This document shows positions 57,522 through 64,000 of a stretch of DNA of 64,000 nucleotides, piece by piece. Positions within the stretch are counted from its first letter, which is position 1, and each line of letters starts with the position of its first letter. Made by a program: the position numbers and the translations under genes. The notes beneath the pieces are model-generated. The model had not been told where the DNA came from. It made no database searches and saw only the letters and a list, made by a program, of their open reading frames with translations. The stretch comes from Ruminococcus sp. OA3 (lineage in GTDB: Bacteria > Bacillota > Clostridia > Lachnospirales > Lachnospiraceae): positions 930,001 to 994,000 of the forward strand of contig NZ_JAKNTO010000001.1 in assembly GCF_022440845.1 (NCBI RefSeq), read 5' to 3'.

Positions 57522-60089
57522 ATGAAAGGAAAAACGAAAAGGTTTGGAAAAGTATTCATGTCAGTGATCTTGACGCTGGGTATGATCTTCGGCAATATGT
57601 CAGCGGTGCTGGCAGCCGATTATTCATTAAATACTGGTATTAAGGCGGGAGATTCGAAACAGCTGCAGTCCGGCGATAAGATTACAGCTGGTTCCGACAG
57701 TGTATTCCAGGTTGTTCAAAGTGGGAAGGTAGTTTATCCTTCTGACGGAGCGATCAAAGGTTACCTGGATGAGGAGCAGACGAAGGAAAGCGGCAGATCA
57801 TACGGAAAGGGTTCCTACACTTTGCCGGCAGCAGAATCCGGAAAGATCTGGAAAGCGACTGCTGCACAGAATAAGGACTGGTTTTATGACGAGGCGAATG
57901 CCAAAATGCGCCAGGGGGCGTATGTGATAACACTGGAACAGACGTCAGAATCAAAGGAACAGCCGAAAGAGGAACTACAGGCTCCGGCTGTGAAAGCGTC
58001 GGTAGATGCCGAGACCCCGGTGATTACGGGAAATCCAGCAGATGGTACATACGATAAGGACGCACCTGCAGCAGCCCTCAGTGTCACGGCGTCGGTAAAT
58101 GACGAAGGCACACTGAGTTATCAGTGGTACCAGAGCACGGATGCAGCTTCTGACGGAACACCTGTTGGGGACGGCACAAACAGCTATACACCGGGAACAG
58201 GGACAGCAGGAACCACGTATTATTACTGTGTGGTGACGAATACGAACAATGCGGCGACAGGTGAAAAGACGGCGACTGCTGTCAGCGCCAGAGCAACGGT
58301 TACGGTAAATGAACCGGCACCGCCGGTGGTAGATGCCGAGACCCCGGTGATTACGGGAAATCCAGCAGATGCCACATACGATAAGGACGCACCTGCAGCA
58401 GCCCTCAGTGTCACGGCGTCGGTAAATGACGAAGGCACACTGAGTTATCAGTGGTACCAGAGCACGGATGCAGCTTCTGACGGAACACCTGTTGGGGACG
58501 GCACAGACAGCTATACACCGGGAACAGGGACAGCAGGAACCACGTATTATTACTGTGTGGTGACGAATACCAATACCGCAGTGACAGGTACTCAGACGGC
58601 AGCGGCGACGAGTGAAAGAGCGGCTGTCACAGTGAATGACAACCAGCCGGCAGCAGCACAGACACCACAGTTCACGGCTCATCCACAGTCCGCAGAGTAT
58701 GATAAAGGCGAGACAGCGACGGCGCTTGGGGTAACAGCGGAAGTGACGGACGGCGGAACTTTAACGTATCAGTGGTACCAGAACACCAAAAATGATACCA
58801 CAAGCGGAACTGAGATCACGGGAGAAACAAACAGCACCTTTACTCCCCCAGCGAATGCGGCGGGAACAGTATATTATTATTGTATCGTAACGAATACGAA
58901 GGACGGGAATACAGCGGCGGCAGCCAGCAACACGGCAGCGATAACTGTCAATGATTCCACACCCCCGGCTGACGTACAGACTCCGGCTGTCAAGAAAGAC
59001 CCAAAAGGCGGCACATATAAAAAAGACGGCAAGGCAGATCCGCTCAGTGTGACGGCGGAAGTTACGGATGGCGGAACATTGAGCTATCAGTGGTATCAGA
59101 ATAATACCAACAATATTGCAACCGGAACCAGAATTGACGGCGCAACAACCAGTGAGTATACGCCGAAGACGGATAAGGCCGGAGAGACATATTACTACTG
59201 TATCGTAACGAATACGAAGGACGGGAAAACAGCATCTGCGTCCAGTAATGCAGCTAAGGTCGTTGTGACGGATACGCAGAAGACGGATGCCAGAGCACCG
59301 AAGATCACAGGAAATCCCAAAGGGGCATCGTACTTTACTGGTACATCTGCCAAAGAGCTGCAGGTAAAGGCTGAGTCTCCGGATGGGGGAAAACTCACAT
59401 ATCAGTGGTACTCCAACACTAAGAACAGCACCAAAAACGGAACGGTGATCGAGGATGCGACAAAGAGCACCTATACACCGTCCACGAAGAAAAACGGAAC
59501 AGTATATTATTACTGTGTGGTGACAAATACGAATAAAGATGTGACTGGTAATCAGACTGCGACGGCTGTCAGTGATACGGCGAAAATCGCGGTGAGCACC
59601 AGGACGAATGCGGAGACGCCTTCTGTAAGCGGACCGAGCAATGCGACATACTATAAAGGTAAAGCCGCAAAGGCGATGGAAGTGAAAGCCAGTGTAAAAG
59701 ACGGCGGAACATTAAGCTATCAGTGGTACTCCAGCACAAAGAACAGTACAAAAGACGGAAGTGCGATCAAGGGAGCGACGAAGAGCACCTATACACCGTC
59801 CACCGCTTCTGTGGGAACGATGTATTACTACTGTGTAGTCACGAATACCAATAAGTCGGCAAACGGCGATCAGACGGTATCCATTACCAGCCGTGCAGCA
59901 AAGATTGCGGTGAAGGCGTCTACCACAAAGGCAAGTACGACGAAACGTACACTCAGCACCAAGAGTACGCGTGCCGCGAATGCGAAGACGGGTGATGAGA
60001 CGAATATTATGCTGTGGATTGCCCTCCTTGCGGCAGCAGGTATCATTATAGCGGTACTGGCAGTCAGGATTAAAAGAAACCGTAAATAA
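57522..60089 (+). CDS. Surface protein with six Ig-like repeats and a sortase-type C-terminus (855 aa)
   Basis: A signal peptide (about residues 1-32, ending SAVLAA) precedes a unique N-terminal domain (to about 150). Six Ig-like repeats of about 100-110 residues follow (about 160-800), each with a GTLSYQWYQS-type strand and YYYCVVTNTN. A Ser/Thr/Lys linker precedes the wall-anchor region NAKTGDETNI, a hydrophobic helix (about 828-848) and the basic tail KRNRK. The KTGDE motif is a non-LPxTG form common in this group. The first two repeats are almost identical. The ATG at 57522 has AAAGAGGTG upstream. The role is unknown; adhesion is likely. Confidence 0.82.
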   Translation: MKGKTKRFGKVFMSVILTLGMIFGNMSAVLAADYSLNTGIKAGDSKQLQSGDKITAGSDSVFQVVQSGKVVYPSDGAIKGYLDEEQTKESGRSYGKGSYTLPAAESGKIWKATAAQNKDWFYDEANAKMRQGAYVITLEQTSESKEQPKEELQAPAVKASVDAETPVITGNPADGTYDKDAPAAALSVTASVNDEGTLSYQWYQSTDAASDGTPVGDGTNSYTPGTGTAGTTYYYCVVTNTNNAATGEKTATAVSARATVTVNEPAPPVVDAETPVITGNPADATYDKDAPAAALSVTASVNDEGTLSYQWYQSTDAASDGTPVGDGTDSYTPGTGTAGTTYYYCVVTNTNTAVTGTQTAAATSERAAVTVNDNQPAAAQTPQFTAHPQSAEYDKGETATALGVTAEVTDGGTLTYQWYQNTKNDTTSGTEITGETNSTFTPPANAAGTVYYYCIVTNTKDGNTAAAASNTAAITVNDSTPPADVQTPAVKKDPKGGTYKKDGKADPLSVTAEVTDGGTLSYQWYQNNTNNIATGTRIDGATTSEYTPKTDKAGETYYYCIVTNTKDGKTASASSNAAKVVVTDTQKTDARAPKITGNPKGASYFTGTSAKELQVKAESPDGGKLTYQWYSNTKNSTKNGTVIEDATKSTYTPSTKKNGTVYYYCVVTNTNKDVTGNQTATAVSDTAKIAVSTRTNAETPSVSGPSNATYYKGKAAKAMEVKASVKDGGTLSYQWYSSTKNSTKDGSAIKGATKSTYTPSTASVGTMYYYCVVTNTNKSANGDQTVSITSRAAKIAVKASTTKASTTKRTLSTKSTRAANAKTGDETNIMLWIALLAAAGIIIAVLAVRIKRNRK
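58001..58577 (+). repeat. Near-identical tandem repeat inside the surface protein gene
   Basis: About 250 bp from 58001 recur 327 bp later (from 58328) with only a few differences, one being GATGGTACATA versus GATGCCACATA. The remaining four repeats of the gene have diverged strongly. This points to a recent in-frame duplication of one 109-codon repeat and makes this site prone to copy-number change. Confidence 0.9.
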
Positions 60090-60122
60090 AGATCACAATG
60101 AATGACAGGCAGTATATCAATG

Positions 60123-60149
60123 GCGGACCGGTTTCAAACCGGTCCGCTT
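60123..60149 (+). terminator. Palindromic terminator-like hairpin after the surface protein
   Basis: GCGGACCGGTTT (60123-60134) and AAACCGGTCCGC (60136-60147) are exact inverted repeats around one base, followed by TTAATCTTT. The T-run is imperfect. Confidence 0.65.
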
Positions 60150-60168
60150 AATCTTTGTAAATTCAGGG

Positions 60169-60196
60169 TTGACATACGTTTGGAACCTGCTATAAT
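60169..60196 (+). promoter_or_regulatory. Promoter of the fatty-acid synthesis operon
   Basis: TTGACA (60169-60174), 16 bp, and TATAAT (60191-60196) precede a 118-bp AT-rich leader that includes AGTTTGATATAC (60213-60224). That segment is reminiscent of FabT-type sites but is not a clear palindrome. No fapR or fabT gene is in the window. Confidence 0.72.
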
Positions 60197-60313
60197 ACTT
60201 TTATGCCTAAATAGTTTGATATACGAAATATTTTAAAATAAAATATTCATAAGTTCAAATTACGACAGGATATTTACTTTAGTATAATTTCATGACAAAG
60301 AGAGAGTAAAAAT

Positions 60314-61273
60314 ATGAGAGCGAGAATTTTGGGTACCGGAAGCTATCTGCCGGAGCATATTATGACAAACGATGATATCGCACAGCTGGTGGATACCAGT
60401 GACGAATGGATCAGAGAGAGAACCGGGATCAAAAAGAGGCATCTTACCGATCAGGGGACGGTATCCATGGCGGCTGAAGCCGTAAAAAAAGCTTTAGAGG
60501 CTGCGGCAACGTCCGTTGAGGAGCTGGATATGATACTGTTTGCGACCGTTACGCCGGATTATCTGTTTCCGAGTGCGGCATGTCAGCTGCAGGATTCGAT
60601 CGGTGCGGAGAACGCAGTCTGCATGGACATCAATGCGGCGTGTTCCGGGTTTGTGTTTGCTCTGAATACGGCAGCATCCTATATACAGTCCGGGATTTAC
60701 GGGAAGATTCTGGTAGTGGGAGCGGAGACTCTTTCAAAAATAGTTGACTGGGAAGACAGAAGCACCTGCATTCTTTTTGGTGACGGCGCCGGGGCAGCTG
60801 TTGTGGGCGCTGATGAGACGGGAATAGAATGCATGGACATGGGGTGCGACGGATCGAAAGGCATGGTGCTTTACTGTGAAGGCAATCCGCTGCAGAACCC
60901 GCTGGTGAGCCATACGCCTGACGGCCGGAAAATGCATATGGATGGACAGGCGGTCTTCAAATTTGCGATCCGCAAAGTGCCTGAGACGATTCGCAGGGTG
61001 CTCGAAAAGAGCGGAACTGATATAAAAGAGATCGATCATTTTATCATGCACCAGGCAAACCGGAGGATTCTGGCTTCCGCAGCAAAAGCACTGAAGATCC
61101 CGAATGAGAAGATGCCGATGAATATGGATGGGTGCGGCAATATTGCTGCGGCAAGTATTCCAATCTTACTGGACGAGTACAGCAGGTCGGGAAAGATTAA
61201 AAAAGGGGATAAATTAATCCTGTGTGCGTTCGGCGGGGGATTGAGCTGGGGCAGTACGCTCATGACATGGTAG
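60314..61273 (+). CDS. fabH: Beta-ketoacyl-ACP synthase III (319 aa)
   Basis: It starts fatty-acid synthesis by joining acetyl- or branched acyl-CoA with malonyl-ACP. The thiolase-fold catalytic triad is visible: Cys in DINAACSGFVFAL (about 112), His in MHQANRRIL, Asn in GCGNIAAAS. The length is standard. It is the first gene of the fab operon, with AAAGAGAGT upstream. The operon order fabH-acpP-fabK-fabD-fabG is that of Clostridia and streptococci. Confidence 0.96.
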   Translation: MRARILGTGSYLPEHIMTNDDIAQLVDTSDEWIRERTGIKKRHLTDQGTVSMAAEAVKKALEAAATSVEELDMILFATVTPDYLFPSAACQLQDSIGAENAVCMDINAACSGFVFALNTAASYIQSGIYGKILVVGAETLSKIVDWEDRSTCILFGDGAGAAVVGADETGIECMDMGCDGSKGMVLYCEGNPLQNPLVSHTPDGRKMHMDGQAVFKFAIRKVPETIRRVLEKSGTDIKEIDHFIMHQANRRILASAAKALKIPNEKMPMNMDGCGNIAAASIPILLDEYSRSGKIKKGDKLILCAFGGGLSWGSTLMTW

Positions 61274-61336
61274 TAAGCGGCCGGAAGGTCAGCATTACAA
61301 TAAATAATTTATGAAAGATAAAAGGAGAACAAAAAA

Positions 61337-61573
61337 ATGTTAGAAAAAATGAAAGAATTAATTGCAGAGCAGCTGGGTATCGATGCAGGCAGCATTACAC
61401 CGGAAAAATCCTTAAAAGATGATCTGAATGCGGATTCACTTGATCTGTTTGAACTGGTGACAAATCTGGAAGATACTTATGAAATCGAAATTCCGGCTGA
61501 GGATCTGGAAAGTATGATAACAGTTCAGGATGTTATTGATTACCTGAAAAATAAAGGCATTGACGAAGAATAA
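61337..61573 (+). CDS. acpP: Acyl carrier protein (78 aa)
   Basis: Small acidic four-helix protein that carries acyl chains on phosphopantetheine. The attachment Ser is in NADSLDLFELV (about residue 36), with the usual DDLNADSLD context. AAAGGAG lies upstream. It is in the fab operon between fabH and fabK. Confidence 0.95.
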   Translation: MLEKMKELIAEQLGIDAGSITPEKSLKDDLNADSLDLFELVTNLEDTYEIEIPAEDLESMITVQDVIDYLKNKGIDEE

Positions 61574-61595
61574 GATTGCGAAAGGCAGGTAGGCC

Positions 61596-62537
61596 ATGAA
61601 AACAAGAGTGACGGACATACTGGGTACAGAATATCCTATCATCCAGGGCGGGATGGCCTGGGTGGCAGAACATCATCTGGCGGCGGCAGTTTCCAATGCA
61701 GGCGGACTGGGACTGATCGGTGCGGCAAATGCACCGGCTGAGGTAGTACGCGAAGAAATACGAAAAGTCAGGGAGCTGACGGACAGGCCATTTGGAGTGA
61801 ATATTATGCTGATCAGTCCGAGTGCAGAAGAGGTAGCGCAGCTTGTGACAGAGGAAAAGGTTCCGGTCATCACGACAGGAGCAGGCAACCCGGAGAAATT
61901 TATGAAAACATGGAAAGAATCCGGCATGAAAGTAATTCCTGTTGTGGCGAGTGTTGCACTGGCAAAGCGTATGGAACGATACGGAGCAGATGCCGTTGTG
62001 GCAGAAGGCTGCGAGGCGGGCGGACATATTGGGGAACAGACGACGATGACACTGATTCCGCAGGTCGCGGATGCGGTTGAGATACCAGTGATCGGAGCCG
62101 GAGGAGTCGGCGACGGCAGAGGGATGGCGGCCATGTTTTTGCTGGGTGCGGAGGGTGTTCAGATCGGTACACGTTTTGTGGTATCTGATGAGTCTATCGT
62201 GCATGAAAATTATAAAGAACGGATTGTAAAGTCAAAGGATATCGACAGCGTCGTGACAGGCCGCTCTACAGGACATCCGGTCCGTTCGCTAAGGAACCAG
62301 AACACGAAAGAGTATCTGAAAAAAGAGCAGGAAGGAGCTTCCTTTGAAGAACTGGAGCTTCTGACACTCGGTTCACTGCGCAGAGCGGTGCTGGAGGGGG
62401 ATACGAAAAATGGAAGTGTGATGGCAGGGCAGATTGCAGGACTGATCAAACGGCGTCAGACCTGTAAGGAAATCATCGAAGAACTTGTAAATGAGACCGA
62501 GACGCTGTTAAAAGGAGCGGAAAAATGGGAAAAATAG
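61596..62537 (+). CDS. fabK: FMN-dependent enoyl-ACP reductase FabK (313 aa)
   Basis: Nitronate monooxygenase-like TIM barrel that binds FMN: PIIQGGMAWVAEHHLAAAVSN, GGLGLIGAANAP, GCEAGGHIGEQTTM, IPVIGAGGVGDGRGMAAMF (two pieces) and GVQIGTRFV. It replaces FabI in the last elongation step and is insensitive to triclosan. It overlaps fabD by 13 bp, a sign of translational coupling. Confidence 0.94.
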   Translation: MKTRVTDILGTEYPIIQGGMAWVAEHHLAAAVSNAGGLGLIGAANAPAEVVREEIRKVRELTDRPFGVNIMLISPSAEEVAQLVTEEKVPVITTGAGNPEKFMKTWKESGMKVIPVVASVALAKRMERYGADAVVAEGCEAGGHIGEQTTMTLIPQVADAVEIPVIGAGGVGDGRGMAAMFLLGAEGVQIGTRFVVSDESIVHENYKERIVKSKDIDSVVTGRSTGHPVRSLRNQNTKEYLKKEQEGASFEELELLTLGSLRRAVLEGDTKNGSVMAGQIAGLIKRRQTCKEIIEELVNETETLLKGAEKWEK

Positions 62538-63457
62538 CATATATCTTCCCGGGTCAGGGAGCACAGAAAGCCGGTATGGGTCAAGATTTTTATGAAAATT
62601 CCCCCATCTCAAAGGCAGTTTTCGAGAAGGCAGGAGAGCTGCTGGGATTTTCCATGGAAGCACTTTGCTTTGAGGAAAATGACCGGCTGGACATCACCGA
62701 GTATACGCAGGCAGCTATGGTCACAACCAGCACTGCGATGCTGCGTGAACTTCAGAAGCGGGGGTTTGTACCGGATGTGACGGCGGGATTAAGCCTTGGG
62801 GAGTACTGTGCGCTTGTCTGCTGCGGTGCGATGAGCTTTGAGGATGCCGTGCAGGTGGTTCGTCAGAGAGGAATTCTGATGCAGGAGGCTGTCCCGGCAG
62901 GGCAGGGCGGCATGGCTGCTGTGATGGGGCTGTCTGCTGAAGCCATCGAACAGGTACTGAATCATATCCCGGGTGTTCAGATAGCCAATTATAATTGCCC
63001 TGGACAGATCGTGATATCCGGAGAAAAAAAAGCGGTGGATACTGCAGCGGCAGCCTTAAAGGATGCCAAAGCAAAAAGGGTAGTGCCGTTAAATGTCAGC
63101 GGTCCGTTTCATTCAGAGATGCTGAAGGAGGCGGGGAGCAGGCTGGGACAGACGCTTGCGTCTGTGGCGGTCTTCGAACATGAGATTCCGTATGTGACGA
63201 ACGTGACCGCGTCTTACGTCGGCGGCACAGATAAGATCAAAGAGCTTCTGATTCGTCAGGTCAGCAGTTCCGTGCGCTGGCAGCAGAGCGTGGAAGCGAT
63301 GATTGCAGATGGAGTGACTCATTTTGTGGAGATTGGTCCTGGACGGACGCTCGCATCATTTGTAAAAAAGATTTACAGAGATGCAGCCGTCTACAATGTG
63401 GAAAAATGGGAGCAGCTTGACGGATTACAGGATTTTTACCGGCAGGCAGGAAAATAA
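62525..63457 (+). CDS. fabD: Malonyl-CoA:ACP transacylase (310 aa)
   Basis: It loads malonyl groups onto ACP. Motifs are IFPGQGAQKAGMG at the start, nucleophile Ser in AGLSLGEYCAL (about 90) and His in VSGPFHSEMLK (about 199). The length is typical. It overlaps fabK and lies 12 bp before fabG. Confidence 0.95.
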   Translation: MGKIAYIFPGQGAQKAGMGQDFYENSPISKAVFEKAGELLGFSMEALCFEENDRLDITEYTQAAMVTTSTAMLRELQKRGFVPDVTAGLSLGEYCALVCCGAMSFEDAVQVVRQRGILMQEAVPAGQGGMAAVMGLSAEAIEQVLNHIPGVQIANYNCPGQIVISGEKKAVDTAAAALKDAKAKRVVPLNVSGPFHSEMLKEAGSRLGQTLASVAVFEHEIPYVTNVTASYVGGTDKIKELLIRQVSSSVRWQQSVEAMIADGVTHFVEIGPGRTLASFVKKIYRDAAVYNVEKWEQLDGLQDFYRQAGK

Positions 63458-63469
63458 AGGAGAATGACT

Positions 63470-64000
63470 ATGTTGGAGAATCAGGTAGCTATCGTAACAG
63501 GGGGTGCCAGGGGAATCGGACGTGCGATCGCACTCGCACTGGCAGCTGAGGGAGCGTATGTCGTAGTGAATTATGCGAGTTCCTCCCAGAGGGCGCAGGA
63601 AGTGGTGAAGGAAATCCAGGAAAGAGGCGGACAGGCGGAAGCGGGTCCCTGTAACGTCGCGGACGGCGCAGCGGTAGCATCATGGTTTGCCGACATTATG
63701 GCTCGCCTGGGGCGGATTGATATTCTGGTAAATAATGCGGGCATTACAAAAGACGGACTTCTTATGCGCATGAGTGAAGAAGATTTTACCAGGGTGCTGG
63801 ATACAAATCTGACAGGCGCCTTTCACTGCTGTAAATGGGCGGTGAAGTCCATGATACGCCAGCGGAGCGGGAAAATCGTAAATATTTCTTCCGTATCCGG
63901 CGTGTCAGGAAATGCAGGACAGGCCAATTACAGCGCTTCCAAGGCGGGACTGATTGGATTGACAAAGTCTGTTGCAAGGGAAGTGGCTTCCAGAGGAATT
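63470..64000 (+). CDS. fabG: 3-oxoacyl-ACP reductase FabG (5' part, 177 codons, cut by window end)
   Basis: Short-chain dehydrogenase that reduces beta-ketoacyl-ACP. The NADP-binding motif TGGARGIGRAIA (residues 10-21), NNAGIT, catalytic Ser in NISSVSG and Tyr/Lys in YSASKAG are visible. The start at 63470 has AAAGGAGAATG. The frame is still open at the last base of the window, so the remaining 65-70 residues lie outside. Confidence 0.93.
   Translation, partial: MLENQVAIVTGGARGIGRAIALALAAEGAYVVVNYASSSQRAQEVVKEIQERGGQAEAGPCNVADGAAVASWFADIMARLGRIDILVNNAGITKDGLLMRMSEEDFTRVLDTNLTGAFHCCKWAVKSMIRQRSGKIVNISSVSGVSGNAGQANYSASKAGLIGLTKSVAREVASRGI

Noticed and set aside
57975-58682. Minus-strand frame of 235 codons inside the Ig-repeat gene
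   Set aside because: Its product is Cys/Arg-rich and simply mirrors the repeats of the sense gene; no start site.
57522-60089. CRISPR array or DNA satellite at the regular repeats
   Set aside because: The repeats are coding, in frame, 300 bp long and diverged, as expected for Ig-like protein domains.
60197-60313. FapR or FabT operator upstream of fabH
   Set aside because: AGTTTGATATAC is suggestive, but no full palindrome matching either consensus is present and no regulator gene is nearby.

Overview
The window is chromosomal DNA of a Gram-positive, spore-forming anaerobe of the Clostridia, most likely a Lachnospiraceae member. The evidence is AGGAGG-type ribosome binding sites, moderate GC content, SipW/TasA-type secretion, CotF-like spore coat proteins, a FabK-type fatty-acid operon, lysine and cobalamin riboswitches, and Lachnospiraceae-typical proteins (double-OB SSB, C_GCAxxG protein, BTAD regulator). 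Genus cannot be fixed from sequence alone.

Layout. 1-1.65 kb: right end of an AT-rich integrated element, with a nonsense-interrupted ORF, an XRE repressor behind paired operators and a membrane NERD protein, closed by a 3' tRNA-Lys fragment that looks like an attachment site. A second, less AT-rich NERD paralogue lies just outside (1.8-2.5 kb). 2.6-5.1 kb: a YdeI-like protein and a large XRE-type regulator. 5.3-15.5 kb: the most striking region, a probable c-di-GMP-I riboswitch plus terminator leading into SipW signal peptidase, three TasA/camelysin-like exported proteins, a membrane-anchored repeat protein and a 1812-residue secreted beta-helix/LRR adhesin. 15.6-18.3 kb: a cobalamin riboswitch over a Cys-rich protein, then a LacI regulator and an IolI-like isomerase with paired operators. 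18.3-24.4 kb: hydrolase, LysR, YoaK-like and YgjP-like proteins, and a Zur-ZnuACB zinc operon. 24.6-36.8 kb: heterodimeric ABC exporter, SHOCT lipoprotein, two-component system, Smr protein, Trk potassium uptake, ECF sigma factor with a membrane partner. 37-45.5 kb: MDR dehydrogenase and proline-racemase-like enzyme, LysR, spore coat pair, a compact PilT-GspF-pseudopilin cluster, and a frameshifted transglutaminase lipoprotein. 45.7-50.5 kb: BTAD regulator, C_GCAxxG protein, membrane pseudokinase, wall-binding polysaccharide deacetylase. 50.6-64 kb: TypA, SSB, lysine-riboswitch-controlled dapAB, lipoprotein, eukaryotic-type HisA, HPF, a sortase-type six-repeat surface protein, and fabH-acpP-fabK-fabD-fabG, which runs off the window end.

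How it works together. Much of the window is cell-surface biology: the riboswitch-controlled TasA-like operon, pseudopilin machinery, repeat surface protein, deacetylase and lipoproteins. The rest is housekeeping (lysine/DAP, zinc, potassium, fatty acids, translation stress). The best candidate for an undescribed system is the operon at 5.4-15.5 kb: a second-messenger riboswitch, a dedicated ER-type signal peptidase, several small exported subunits sharing an Ala-Arg-Tyr signature after the hydrophobic segment, and a giant adhesin without its own anchor.
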